A stretch of DNA of 64,000 nucleotides from DASSBR01 sp035688265 (GCA_035688265.1 DASSNE010000003.1:1-64000); one strand, 5' to 3'; shown: positions 26,708 through 35,380, counted from the stretch's first letter. Notes: a model not told the origin generated them from the letters alone. Made by a program: numbers and translations.

Positions 26708-27814
26708 GTTACGCGCGATCCACGGGCCGACCATGCGGCTGACCGGCAACGGCAGTCGCTGCCAGGCGTTGATGAACGGCCGGTAACGCGAGTTGTTCGG
26801 GCTGATGTCCGGCACCTGCTTCGCACGAACCAGGTGGTACTGGTAATACAACGGCTGCGGCTCGAACCCCCAATGCGTCTTGAAGCGGTATGCGCCCGTA
26901 CCACGTTTGCTGCGGCCATAATCAAACAGCCGCGCGCCGCGTTCGATGCCGCGGCACATCGTTTGCCAGTACATGAAGTCATTCGCCTTCACCACGCGTG
27001 CAAAACTGCCGCCGCCACCGTAATACGGCAGCACTTCATCGCGAAAATAGAAACTCATGACGGCGCTGACCGGGCGATCGTCGTGCAGCACCGTCAACAT
27101 TTCGCAGTCTTCGCCGAAGCGCGCCTTGAGCAGCCGGAAATACCGGCGGCTGAACACCGGCGTGCCGAGGTTGCGCACGCTTTCCGCGTACAGGTTGTAA
27201 CCGCGGTCGACATCCTCATCTATCTCGACACGCAAGCCGCAGGCTTCGGCCTTGCGGATCATCGCCCGCTGCTTGCGGGGGATCGCCATCAAATTAGCTT
27301 GGGGATCAGGATCCAGCGCTTTGCGAAATGTCACGTACAGCGATTTGGTCGGCCAGTCCGCCGGCCCGGGCTGCAGGTTGCGCAACTCCAGATAGTCCAC
27401 GCCCAGGTTGTCTGCCAGGTTGCATGCCGCCGCCCGCAGAGCGCGTTCGGCGCCCGGAGTGTCGGCGACAATGCCGCCATAGACGCAGAACGGCGTCGAG
27501 ACCAGCGCGTGGCCGAACAGGCGACTCTTCATCTCGACCAGCGGCAGAACGCCGGCGATACCATCGGCGCCGTCGGCGTAAAGATAGTGGGTTCTGTGGC
27601 CGAACGCTTCTTCTATGACATGCGCCCAGGCGACGCGATGAAAAAAGGTCGCCTCCGGCCGCGTGCTGACAAAGATATCCCAGCGCGCCTCGTCGGCGGA
27701 CGACAGGGATTTGACCGTAAAAGTACGAACGGGGGTCCGAGTGGGGGTGAGCTGGGCGTTGCCGTGCGGTGCCTGGAAACGGTCCGCCAGCTGCCGTGCG
27801 CGCGCATTGTCCAT
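26699..27814 (-). CDS. FemAB-family protein, PEP-CTERM/XrtA-associated type
   Basis: The 371-residue GNAT-fold protein has the segments HRVAWAHVIEEAFGH, FCVYGGIVADTPGAE, IPRKQRAMIRKAEACGL, KANDFMYWQTMCRG and FDYGRSKRGTGAYRFKTHWGF. These are typical of the FemAB-like proteins of exosortase/exopolysaccharide loci, related to peptidoglycan aminoacyltransferases. No exosortase or polysaccharide gene is nearby, so it is an orphan copy here. Its last 9 bases overlap rpiA. The substrate is unknown. Confidence 0.85.
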   Translation of the reverse strand: MDNARARQLADRFQAPHGNAQLTPTRTPVRTFTVKSLSSADEARWDIFVSTRPEATFFHRVAWAHVIEEAFGHRTHYLYADGADGIAGVLPLVEMKSRLFGHALVSTPFCVYGGIVADTPGAERALRAAACNLADNLGVDYLELRNLQPGPADWPTKSLYVTFRKALDPDPQANLMAIPRKQRAMIRKAEACGLRVEIDEDVDRGYNLYAESVRNLGTPVFSRRYFRLLKARFGEDCEMLTVLHDDRPVSAVMSFYFRDEVLPYYGGGGSFARVVKANDFMYWQTMCRGIERGARLFDYGRSKRGTGAYRFKTHWGFEPQPLYYQYHLVRAKQVPDISPNNSRYRPFINAWQRLPLPVSRMVGPWIARNLG

Positions 27815-28010
27815 TGCATCTTCCTTGTTTTGACGTTCCCTGTGGCTTCAGATTATGACACCGGTAGTTGCCTTAAGACAAACCCCTCGTTTTGGTATGC
27901 GCCAACGCTGCCTTTCCCGCGGCCTTGCCGGGTAAAACCCTTACGGACCGCGGCGCGTCGCTGTGGTAGCGTACTGGTTCCTGTTGAACCGCAACCGTCA
28001 AGGAGGACGC

Positions 28011-28469
28011 ATGGACATTTACGAAGCACTGAGACGCGATCACGACGAAGTATCCGTCCTGTTCGAAGCGCTCTTCGACACGGACGCCACCGCGGTCGAG
28101 CGGCGGCGCGACGCGTTCAAACGCTTGCGGCGAATTCTGCGCGCGCACTCCTCCGCGGAACAGGCGCTGTTTTACCCGCTCCTCAAGGACCACGAACAGA
28201 CTCACGACCTGGTGGAGCACGCCGCCGGCCGTTACGGAAAGATGAACAAGTTGCTCGGCGAAATGGCGACGATGAACCATCGCGCGGATGCGTGGATGGA
28301 CAAATGCCGGGCCCTCCACAGAGGAGTGGAAGAACACGTCGACGAAGAAGAAAACCGGATATTTCCGCAGGCGCGACACATCCTCAGTGACGAACAGGCA
28401 CAGCGGCTCGGCGCGCAGATCGCGGAACAGGAACGGTTACTCCAGATGGGTCGAAAGACGCTGGCCTGA
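28011..28469 (+). CDS. Hemerythrin-like domain protein
   Basis: The 152-residue helical protein has the metal-ligand pattern of HHE/hemerythrin domains: H in RRDHDEVSVLFE, HSSAEQALFYPLL with H and E, THDLVEHA, and HRGVEEHVDEEENRIFP. It probably binds a diiron centre and O2 or senses oxygen or iron. The ATG at 28011 follows a near-perfect AAGGAGG. The 196 bases upstream hold no gene; a 14-base imperfect palindrome TTGCCTTAAGACAA (27870-27883) is the only visible candidate site. Confidence 0.88.
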   Translation: MDIYEALRRDHDEVSVLFEALFDTDATAVERRRDAFKRLRRILRAHSSAEQALFYPLLKDHEQTHDLVEHAAGRYGKMNKLLGEMATMNHRADAWMDKCRALHRGVEEHVDEEENRIFPQARHILSDEQAQRLGAQIAEQERLLQMGRKTLA

Positions 28470-28642
28470 ATAAGGAAGAGGGCGTTTTTTCAAGCGGCGC
28501 GGCCGAAATCCGCGTCATCGGTGATGCCTGGGCACTCGCCGCATTGAGCCGCAAAGCACGTCACAATCCACAGGCGTCGATTTTCGCGCCGCTGCGGGTT
28601 AAACTTCCGGTTGCCTTTTTTACAGTCTCCAGGAATCGGAAG

Positions 28643-29818
28643 ATGTCACGAAACTACCTGTTTACGTCCGAGTCGGTCTCGGAAGGCCATCCGGACAAGA
28701 TCGCGGACCAGATTTCAGACGCGGTGCTCGACGATATCCTGCGCCAGGACAAGCGCTCGCGCGTCGCCTGCGAAACGATGATCAAGACCGGCATGATCAT
28801 CGTCGCCGGCGAAGTCAGCACCCAGGCATGGGTCGATCTCGAAGATCTGGTACGGCCGATCGTGCGTCACATCGGCTACCGCGCGGAAATGGGTTTCGAC
28901 TGGGAAACCTGCGCCGTGCTGAACGCGATCGGCAAACAGTCGCCTGATATTGCGCAGGGCGTCGATCGGGCCGCACCCGAGGAACAGGGCGCCGGCGACC
29001 AGGGCTTGATGTTCGGCTACGCCAGCAACGAAACCGATGTGCTGATGCCGGCACCGATCACCTTCGCGCACCGGCTGGTGCAGCGCCAGGCCGAAGTGCG
29101 CCGTTCGGGCGCGCTGCCGTGGCTGCGCCCCGACGCGAAGAGCCAGGTGACCTTCCGCTACGAAAACGACCGGCCGGTCGGCATCAACGCCGTCGTGCTG
29201 TCCACGCAGCACTCGCCGGACGTCGATCTGAAGACGCTGACCGAAGCGGTGATGGAGGAAATCATCAAGCCGGTGCTGCCGTCCGAGTGGATCGACGCCA
29301 AGACCCGCTACCACATCAACCCCACCGGCCGCTTTGTTATCGGCGGCCCGGTCGGTGACTGCGGCCTGACCGGGCGCAAGCTGATCGTCGATACCTACGG
29401 CGGCATGGCCCGCCATGGCGGCGGCGCATTTTCCGGCAAGGATCCGTCCAAGGTGGACCGCTCCGCGGCCTACGCGATGCGCTATGTCGCCAAGAACATC
29501 GTCGCCGCCGGCCTGGCCGAGCGCTGCGAGCTGCAGGTGTCCTATGCGATCGGCGTCGCCGAACCGACATCGGTCACCGTCGAGACATTCGGTACCGGCA
29601 AGGTCGACGAGGCGCGCCTGACGCAACTCGTGCGCGAGCACTTCGACCTGCGCCCGTACGGCATCCTCAAGATGCTCGACCTGGTGCGGCCGATCTACCA
29701 GGCAACTGCCGCCTACGGCCACTTCGGCCGCGAAGACGCTGACTTCACCTGGGAAAAGACCGACCGCGCGGAAGAGCTGCGCGAAGCGGCGGGATTGAAA
29801 GAACCCGCAATGGCTTGA
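28643..29818 (+). CDS. metK: S-adenosylmethionine synthetase
   Basis: The 391-residue enzyme makes SAM from methionine and ATP. Motifs: FTSESVSEGHPDKIADQISD, the hexapeptide GAGDQG and the P-loop-like GGGAFSGKDPSKVDRS. The ATG at 28643 gives the family N-terminus; an upstream in-frame start would add 33 unrelated residues. It precedes the SAH riboswitch and ahcY, so both halves of the activated methyl cycle are neighbours. Confidence 0.97.
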   Translation: MSRNYLFTSESVSEGHPDKIADQISDAVLDDILRQDKRSRVACETMIKTGMIIVAGEVSTQAWVDLEDLVRPIVRHIGYRAEMGFDWETCAVLNAIGKQSPDIAQGVDRAAPEEQGAGDQGLMFGYASNETDVLMPAPITFAHRLVQRQAEVRRSGALPWLRPDAKSQVTFRYENDRPVGINAVVLSTQHSPDVDLKTLTEAVMEEIIKPVLPSEWIDAKTRYHINPTGRFVIGGPVGDCGLTGRKLIVDTYGGMARHGGGAFSGKDPSKVDRSAAYAMRYVAKNIVAAGLAERCELQVSYAIGVAEPTSVTVETFGTGKVDEARLTQLVREHFDLRPYGILKMLDLVRPIYQATAAYGHFGREDADFTWEKTDRAEELREAAGLKEPAMA

Positions 29819-29871
29819 GGAGCTCGTAACGCAGGCGGCGGCAACGAAGCCAGTTACCATTACCTGCCCCA

Positions 29872-29951
29872 CTCCGAGGAGCGCTGCAACGAACACAGAT
29901 TCGTCAGGCTCGGAGCACAGGAGCATTTCATCTTCGAACGGCGCTCGTTCA
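29872..29951 (+). promoter_or_regulatory. S-adenosylhomocysteine riboswitch upstream of ahcY
   Basis: P1 is CTCCGAG (29872-29878) with CTCGGAG (29909-29915). The conserved GAGGAGCGCTGCAAC core follows the P1 5' strand and a GTCAGGCTCGG segment closes it. GAGCGC (29879-29884) can pair with GCGCTC (29941-29946), the characteristic pseudoknot. It lies about 20 bases upstream of the ahcY ATG and downstream of metK. In the known family, SAH binding turns on expression of the SAH-recycling gene. Confidence 0.92.
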
Positions 29952-29971
29952 ACGTCAATGGAGTCAACACG

Positions 29972-31387
29972 ATGAACGCAGTCGTAGACAATGAAACGTC
30001 CGATTACTACGTTAGAGATATCAGCCTCGCTGATTGGGGCCGCAAGGAAATCGCGATCGCCGAGACTGAAATGCCGGGCCTCATGGCGACACGACGCGAG
30101 TACGCCGATGCGCAACCGCTGAAGGGCGCGCGCATCGCCGGGTCGCTGCATATGACCATCCAGACCGCGGTGCTGATCGAGACGCTCAACGCGCTCGGCG
30201 CCGAGGTCCGCTGGGCGTCGTGCAACATTTATTCCACCCAGGATCACGCCGCCGCGGCAATCGCGGCCGGCGGCACGCCGGTGTTCGCCTACAAGGGCGA
30301 AAGCCTCGACGAGTACTGGGAATTCACCCACCGCATTCTCGACTGGGGCGACGGCGAAACCGCCAACATGATCCTCGACGACGGGGGCGATGCGACGCTG
30401 CTGGCGACGCTCGGCGCCCGGGCCGAAAAGGACCCGTCACTGATCGCCAATCCGACCAATGAAGAGGAAAAGGCGCTGTTCGCCGCGATCAGGAAACGCC
30501 TCGACAGCAAGCCCGGCTGGTATGCCAAAGTGTGCGCGAACATTCACGGCGTGACCGAGGAAACCACCACCGGGGTGCATCGCCTCTACGAAATGGCGCG
30601 CGGAAACCGGCTGCCGTTCCCGGCGATCAACGTCAACGACTCCGTGACGAAATCCAAGTTCGACAACCTGTACGGCTGCCGCGAATCGCTTGTCGACGGC
30701 ATCAAGCGTGCCACCGACGTGATGATCGCCGGCAAGATCGCGCTGGTCGCCGGCTACGGCGACGTCGGCAAAGGTTGTGCGCAGTCGCTGCGTTCGCTGG
30801 GTGCAACGGTCTGGGTCACCGAAATCGACCCGATCTGCGCGCTGCAGGCGACGATGGAAGGCTTCCGCGTCGTGACGATGGACGAAGCGGCCGACAAGGC
30901 CGACATCTTCGTCACCGCCACCGGCAATTACCACGTCATCGACCACGATCACATGGCGGCGATGAAGAACCAGGCGATCGTCTGCAACATCGGTCACTTC
31001 GACTCCGAGATCAACATCGCCTCGCTCGACAAGTACGAGTGGGAGGAGATCAAGCCGCAGGTCGACCACGTCATCTTCCCGGACGGCAAGCGCATCATCG
31101 TGCTCGCGCGCGGGCGGCTGGTGAATCTCGGCTGCGCGACCGGTCACCCGAGCTTCGTCATGTCGAACTCGTTCACAAATCAGGTGCTCGCGCAGATCGA
31201 GTTGTGGACGCATCCCGACCAGTACGAAAACAAGGTGTACGTGCTGCCGAAGCATCTCGACGAAAAGGTCGCGATGCTGCATCTCGAGCGCCTCGGTGCG
31301 CATCTGACCGAGCTGACGCCACAGCAGGCGGACTATATCGGCGTGCCGGTCGACGGGCCGTTCAAGCCGGATCATTACCGGTACTGA
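29972..31387 (+). CDS. ahcY: S-adenosylhomocysteine hydrolase
   Basis: The 471-residue NAD-dependent enzyme splits SAH into adenosine and homocysteine. Motifs include SLHMTIQTAVLIETL, the NAD-binding VAGYGDVGKGCAQSL, the GHFDSEI segment and the C-terminal KPDHYRY that closes the active site. The length is that of the bacterial form with the about 40-residue insertion. GGAG precedes the ATG at a suitable distance. Regulation is by the SAH riboswitch in its leader. Confidence 0.98.
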   Translation: MNAVVDNETSDYYVRDISLADWGRKEIAIAETEMPGLMATRREYADAQPLKGARIAGSLHMTIQTAVLIETLNALGAEVRWASCNIYSTQDHAAAAIAAGGTPVFAYKGESLDEYWEFTHRILDWGDGETANMILDDGGDATLLATLGARAEKDPSLIANPTNEEEKALFAAIRKRLDSKPGWYAKVCANIHGVTEETTTGVHRLYEMARGNRLPFPAINVNDSVTKSKFDNLYGCRESLVDGIKRATDVMIAGKIALVAGYGDVGKGCAQSLRSLGATVWVTEIDPICALQATMEGFRVVTMDEAADKADIFVTATGNYHVIDHDHMAAMKNQAIVCNIGHFDSEINIASLDKYEWEEIKPQVDHVIFPDGKRIIVLARGRLVNLGCATGHPSFVMSNSFTNQVLAQIELWTHPDQYENKVYVLPKHLDEKVAMLHLERLGAHLTELTPQQADYIGVPVDGPFKPDHYRY

Positions 31388-31405
31388 AGAAAGTCGCCAG
31401 TCGCT

Positions 31406-31431
31406 CGCCCCGGCCGTGTCCGGCCGGGGCG
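31406..31431 (+). terminator. GC-rich hairpin after ahcY (possible terminator)
   Basis: A 10-bp perfect stem CGCCCCGGCC/GGCCGGGGCG with a six-base loop lies 19 bases after the ahcY stop. There is no T-run, so it may act as a Rho-dependent or 3'-stabilising structure rather than an intrinsic terminator. Confidence 0.5.
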
Positions 31432-31508
31432 ACACGGGCAATCCTCTATTGTTAGCGCCCGTCTGCCGCGTTCTAATGGAGCGCCGATAACGGAACAAGG
31501 AGAGTCCC

Positions 31509-32249
31509 ATGTATCTGAAAAGTATTCTTGCGGCCGGCGCAATCGTCGCATTGGCCGGCTGTTCTTCGATGCACAACGAGCCGCCCGGCGCACAGCCGCT
31601 GGAAGAGCAGACCCTGGCGACGCAGGCGGCGGACGTGCTACAGCGACAGATGCAGCAACCGCCGGACAAGCGCATTCCGCAGGCGCTATTGGCTGATGCG
31701 CGCTGCGTCGGCGTCTTTCCCTCATTCACCAAGGCCGCCTTCATCGTCGGCGGCGCTAGCGGCCATGGTATTGTCGTCTGCCGGAACCAGAACGCTCAGG
31801 GCAATGGCTGGAAGCACGCATCTCCCGCGTTTTACACCCTGACGAGCGGCAGCGTCGGCTTTCAGGCCGGGATCCAGTCGAGCGGGGTGATCCTGCTGTT
31901 TCTGACGCAGCAGGGCGCTAACGCGCTGACTCAGAACAACGTCAAGTTCGGCGCCGACATCGGCATTGCAGCCGGGCCCCTCGGCTGGCATGCCGGCTTC
32001 AATGGCGCGCCGGCGGCGGTCGTCAGCTACCAGGTGAACAAGTCGGGGCTGTTCGCCGGCATCAACCTGAACGGCACGAAGCTGAGCTTCGACCGGGCCT
32101 CGACCAGCGACGTTTATGACAACCAGCAGATCACGGGGCCGCAGGAAGTGCTGTTCCGGATGAACAAGGTGCCGTCGAGCGTGGATGTGTTCAACAACAC
32201 GCTGGCGCAAATCGCGTCGCAGTCATCCAGCTCGGCGATCAGCCGGTAA
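31509..32249 (+). CDS. SYLF/YSC84-domain lipoprotein
   Basis: The 246-residue protein has a lipobox (ALAGC, C18) and then a SYLF (YSC84, DUF500) domain: ARCVGVFPSFTKAAFIVGGASGHGIVVCR, a SVGFQAGIQSSGVILLFL block, FGADIGIAAGPLGW and SYQVNKSGLFAGINLNGT. SYLF domains bind lipids. The signal peptide places it in the periplasm or outer membrane. AACAAGGAG precedes the ATG. The function is unknown. Confidence 0.87.
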   Translation: MYLKSILAAGAIVALAGCSSMHNEPPGAQPLEEQTLATQAADVLQRQMQQPPDKRIPQALLADARCVGVFPSFTKAAFIVGGASGHGIVVCRNQNAQGNGWKHASPAFYTLTSGSVGFQAGIQSSGVILLFLTQQGANALTQNNVKFGADIGIAAGPLGWHAGFNGAPAAVVSYQVNKSGLFAGINLNGTKLSFDRASTSDVYDNQQITGPQEVLFRMNKVPSSVDVFNNTLAQIASQSSSSAISR

Positions 32250-32267
32250 GGCGGGGCGGTCAGACCG

Positions 32268-32936
32268 CTAAAGCCCGCGCTTGCGCGCGAGCGTCAGGCC
32301 GTCGCCGATCGGCACGAGACTCAAGTCGATGCGCTCGTCGCCGTACAGCTTGTCGTTGAATTCGCGGATGGCGACGGTGTCTCCGTCGTCATCCGCGGAA
32401 TCGACGACGCGACCGCTCCAAAGCGTATTGTCGATCGCGATCAGCCCGTTGGGCTTGAGCAGCTTCAGCACCCGTTCGTAATAATCACCGTAGTGCGTCT
32501 TGTCGGCGTCGATGAAGGCGAAATCGTAAAGTCGATCTTCATCGGCGTCGATCATGCGCTCCAGCGTCTTCAGCGCCGGCGCGATTCGGAGGTCGATTTT
32601 GTCCTCGACGCCGGCTTCGCGCCAGTAGCGTCGTGCAACGGCCGTATAGTCCTCGCTCACGTCGCACGCCACAATGCGCCCGTCGTCCGGTAGCGCCAGC
32701 GCCACGCTCAGGCTGCTGTAACCCGTGAACACCCCGATTTCGATGCAGCGCCGCGCGCCGATCGCCTGCACCAGCAGTGCCAGCAACCGCCCCTGCTCCG
32801 GCGAGATCTGCATATTCGCATTCTCCCGGCGGGCGGTTTCCTCGCGCAAACGGCGCAAAATACCGGGCTCGCGCACAGACACGTCCAGCAGGTACTGGTA
32901 GAGTGAGTCATCGAGACTGATTGTGCGATTCGACAT
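32268..32936 (-). CDS. Class I SAM-dependent O-methyltransferase
   Basis: The 222-residue protein follows the caffeoyl-CoA O-methyltransferase pattern: SPEQGRLLALLVQAIGARRCIEIGVFTGYSSL (SAM-binding motif I), FAFIDADKTHYGDYYE with the metal-ligand aspartates, IAIDNTLWSGRV and a C-terminal GDGLTLARK. The natural substrate is unknown. The ATG at 32936 shares two bases with the divergent cpdA ATG at 32935; a TTG at 32942 is an alternative start. Transcription of the two genes must use overlapping promoters. Confidence 0.9.
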   Translation of the reverse strand: MSNRTISLDDSLYQYLLDVSVREPGILRRLREETARRENANMQISPEQGRLLALLVQAIGARRCIEIGVFTGYSSLSVALALPDDGRIVACDVSEDYTAVARRYWREAGVEDKIDLRIAPALKTLERMIDADEDRLYDFAFIDADKTHYGDYYERVLKLLKPNGLIAIDNTLWSGRVVDSADDDGDTVAIREFNDKLYGDERIDLSLVPIGDGLTLARKRGL

Positions 32937-33714
32937 GGTCAAAGCCTATCCCAAACCAGCCGCGGACGGAACCCTGCATCTCGTCCAGATCACCGACACG
33001 CACCTGTTCGCCGAATCGGGCCGGTGCATGCATCACGTCGACACCCGCGAAAGCTTCGAGCGCGTGATTGCCGCCATCGCGGCCGACGAGCAACCTGACC
33101 TGCTGGTCGCGACGGGTGACCTCGCGCAGGACGAGACGTTTGAAGCCTACCGCGAATTCGCAAGCGTCCTCGCGCCGCTCGACGTGCCGGCCCTCGCCCT
33201 TTGCGGTAATCACGACAACCCGGACCGCATGGCCGCCGCCTTCGCCGGCAGCGCCATCACGCTCGCCAAACAAACCGACGTGGGCGCATGGCGCATCGTG
33301 CAACTGCACACGCAAGTGCCGGGCGAGACGTTCGGCCGACTCGACGACGCAGAACTGGCGCTGCTCGATGCCGCCCTCGACACTGATCGGCCGGCGCTGA
33401 TCTGCCTGCACCACCCGCCGCTCGCCGTGGGCAGCCCCTGGCTCGATGAAATCGGCCTCACCAACACCGACGCCTTCTTCGACATCATCGACCGGCATCC
33501 GGCGGTGCGCGGCGTCGTCGCCGGCCATGTTCACCAGGAAATGCGCGCGCGGCGCGGCGCCGTCGACTACTTCACCACGCCCTCAACGTCGGTGCAGTTC
33601 CAGCCGGGCGTCACGAAACCCGCGTTCGACGCCGCTCCCCCCGGTTACCGGCGACTGCACCTTCACCCGGACGGTACGATAGAATCCAGCGTGGTCCGAC
33701 TCGAGCACGCATAA
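32935..33714 (+). CDS. cpdA: 3',5'-cyclic-AMP phosphodiesterase
   Basis: The 259-residue calcineurin-like metallophosphoesterase has all five metal-binding blocks: DTHLFAE, TGDLAQDE, GNHDNP, HHPP and GHVHQE. This arrangement matches CpdA, which hydrolyses cAMP. A GTG at 32923 could extend it by four residues. It is followed two bases later by a class II aldolase-like gene, probably in the same transcript. Confidence 0.9.
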   Translation: MVKAYPKPAADGTLHLVQITDTHLFAESGRCMHHVDTRESFERVIAAIAADEQPDLLVATGDLAQDETFEAYREFASVLAPLDVPALALCGNHDNPDRMAAAFAGSAITLAKQTDVGAWRIVQLHTQVPGETFGRLDDAELALLDAALDTDRPALICLHHPPLAVGSPWLDEIGLTNTDAFFDIIDRHPAVRGVVAGHVHQEMRARRGAVDYFTTPSTSVQFQPGVTKPAFDAAPPGYRRLHLHPDGTIESSVVRLEHA

Positions 33715-33716
33715 CA

Positions 33717-34277
33717 ATGGACATTCGCGAAGAGCTGGTGCGCTACTACCGCTGGCTGCGCCAGCATGGCCTGAACGACTCCCACAGCGGCAACGCCTCC
33801 GTACGCGACGGCGACACCATCTGGGTCACGCCCACCGGCGCCTGCGCCGACACACTCGAACCGGACCAACTCGTCGCCTGCCCGATCGACGGTCGCCCCG
33901 GCGCCGGCGCCTCGCTCGACGCGCCGCTGCACGTCAACGTCTACCGCCACAACGCGCAAGCGCGCGCCGTCCTCCACAGCCACGGCCCGCACAGCGTCGC
34001 GCTGACGCTCGACGGTAAACCGTTCACCCCGATCGATTTCGAAGGCGGCTTTTACTTTCCCCACGTCCCGGTCATCACCATCCCCTACGAACAGTATGTC
34101 GAGCGTGCGCCGGATAGCGTCGCCACTGCGCTCAGCGACCACCGCATCGCGATCGTGCGCGGCCACGGCGTCTATGCGCAGGCCGACAGCCTCAACCTGG
34201 CGTACAAATGGACCTGTTCGTTGGAATTGTCGGCGAAGACGGCGTTCATTGCGCGCTTGGCGGGAACGGCCAATTAG
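33717..34277 (+). CDS. Class II aldolase/adducin family protein
   Basis: The 186-residue protein has the fuculose-aldolase-like fold motifs: HSGNASVRDGDTIWVTPTGA at the phosphate loop, the zinc histidines in LHSHGPHS, a catalytic-type acidic segment FEGGFYFP and a third histidine in RGHGVYA. It could cleave or epimerise a phosphorylated sugar; the substrate is not evident. It follows cpdA by two bases. The adjacent 104 bases before the rubredoxin gene contain only a stem-loop repeat (34312-34343). Confidence 0.85.
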   Translation: MDIREELVRYYRWLRQHGLNDSHSGNASVRDGDTIWVTPTGACADTLEPDQLVACPIDGRPGAGASLDAPLHVNVYRHNAQARAVLHSHGPHSVALTLDGKPFTPIDFEGGFYFPHVPVITIPYEQYVERAPDSVATALSDHRIAIVRGHGVYAQADSLNLAYKWTCSLELSAKTAFIARLAGTAN

Positions 34278-34311
34278 GCACCGCTAAGACCAGGACAACG
34301 TGTCGAGGCGG

Positions 34312-34343
34312 GAGCCTCCATGGACGGATTCACGGCGTCCCTG
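34312..34343. repeat. Dispersed stem-loop repeat, copy 1
   Basis: GAGCCTCCATGGACGGATTC is followed by ACGGCGTCCCTG. GGACG (34322-34326) pairs with CGTCC (34336-34340) around the nine-base loop GATTCACGG. The same layout with loop TATTTACGG occurs at 58305-58325. Confidence 0.65.
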
Positions 34344-34381
34344 AGAGAAGTCACCGCGCCGCCGCCCCCGCGACAAGCTAA

Positions 34382-34546
34382 TCAGACCTCGATCATTTCG
34401 AAATCTTCCTTCCCCGCACCGCAGTCCGGACAAGTCCAGTTCAACGGTACATCCTCCCATTTCGTGCCGGGGGCGATGCCGGAATCCGGGTCGCCCTCCG
34501 CTTCATCGTAAATGTGACCGCAAATCACGCACATGTAAGTCTTCAT
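34382..34546 (-). CDS. Rubredoxin
   Basis: The 54-residue electron carrier has both iron-binding knuckles, CVICG near residue 6 and CPDCGAGKEDF near residue 39, separated by a typical GIAPGTKWEDVPLNW segment. It binds one Fe in a Cys4 site. It is a stand-alone gene divergent from thiD. The frame stays open upstream, but the first residues MKTYMCVICGHIYDEAEGDP fix the start. Confidence 0.96.
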   Translation of the reverse strand: MKTYMCVICGHIYDEAEGDPDSGIAPGTKWEDVPLNWTCPDCGAGKEDFEMIEV

Positions 34547-34590
34547 CTCGTTATTTTCCCATGAACGGCGCAACGGCGAAACCGGCCGAT

Positions 34591-34599
34591 TGATAAAAT
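34591..34599 (+). promoter_or_regulatory. Extended -10 promoter for thiD, leaderless geometry
   Basis: TG-A-TAAAAT is an extended -10 element. The thiD ATG at 34607 begins eight bases after the box, so transcription should start at the start codon. No -35 is needed or visible. Confidence 0.55.
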
Positions 34600-34606
34600 G
34601 CACGGT

Positions 34607-35380
34607 ATGAAATCGACAACGCCCATCGTCCTCGTCATTGCCGGACTCGACCCATCCGGTGGCGCCGGTCTCGTCGCCGACATCCAGACAGTTACCGCGC
34701 TTGGCGCACATCCCGCGACCGTCGCCACCACCCTCACAGTGCAGGACACCCGCAACGCACTCGAAGTCCGCCCGCTCGACGCCGCCTTCGTCGCCGCGCA
34801 GGCACGCGCAGTCCTCGCCGACATGCCCATCGCCGCGATCAAACTCGGTCTGCTCGGCAGCGCCGCGACCGGCGCAGCCATAGCCGAACTCCTGAACGAA
34901 TCGCCCGACATCCCCGTCGTGCTCGACCCCGTGCTCGTCGCCAGCGGCGGCGCCAGGCTCGCCGAAGACGCACTGATCGACGTGATGCGCAACGCATTGC
35001 TGCCGCGCGCATTGCTCGCGACCCCGAACCGCCGCGAATTCCTGCGGCTTACCGATGGGGGCGACGATGCCAGGCGCGCGTCGGGCCTGCTGGCCGGCGG
35101 CTGCGCCAACCTCCTCGTCACCGGTGGCGACGACGATACCACCACCGTCCGCAACACCTTGTTCAGCCACTCGGCTGCGCCACAACAGTACGAATGGCCG
35201 CGACTGGCCGGCCCCTTCCACGGCTCCGGCTGCACGCTCGCCGCCGCCGCGGCCGCCGCCCTGGCACAAGGCATGAAGGTGGCGGACGCGGTCAAACGAG
35301 CGCAGGAATTCACGTTCGGCGCATTGCAACGCGCGCAACGGCTGGGCCGCGGCCAGCCGATCCCCTACCGGATGCCATGA
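34607..35380 (+). CDS. thiD: Hydroxymethylpyrimidine (phosphomethylpyrimidine) kinase
   Basis: The 257-residue ribokinase-fold enzyme phosphorylates HMP and HMP-phosphate in thiamine synthesis. Motifs: IAGLDPSGGAGLVADIQT, TLTVQDT, VLDPVLVASGGARL and the anion hole FHGSGCTLAAA. The second ATG (34607) is preferred because it follows an extended -10 box directly; an ATG at 34598 overlaps that box. The stop overlaps the thiE ATG. Confidence 0.96.
   Translation: MKSTTPIVLVIAGLDPSGGAGLVADIQTVTALGAHPATVATTLTVQDTRNALEVRPLDAAFVAAQARAVLADMPIAAIKLGLLGSAATGAAIAELLNESPDIPVVLDPVLVASGGARLAEDALIDVMRNALLPRALLATPNRREFLRLTDGGDDARRASGLLAGGCANLLVTGGDDDTTTVRNTLFSHSAAPQQYEWPRLAGPFHGSGCTLAAAAAAALAQGMKVADAVKRAQEFTFGALQRAQRLGRGQPIPYRMP

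Noticed and set aside
34547..35338. Extension of the rubredoxin frame upstream
   Set aside because: It lies antisense to thiD and has no resemblance to known proteins, while the 54-residue rubredoxin is complete.
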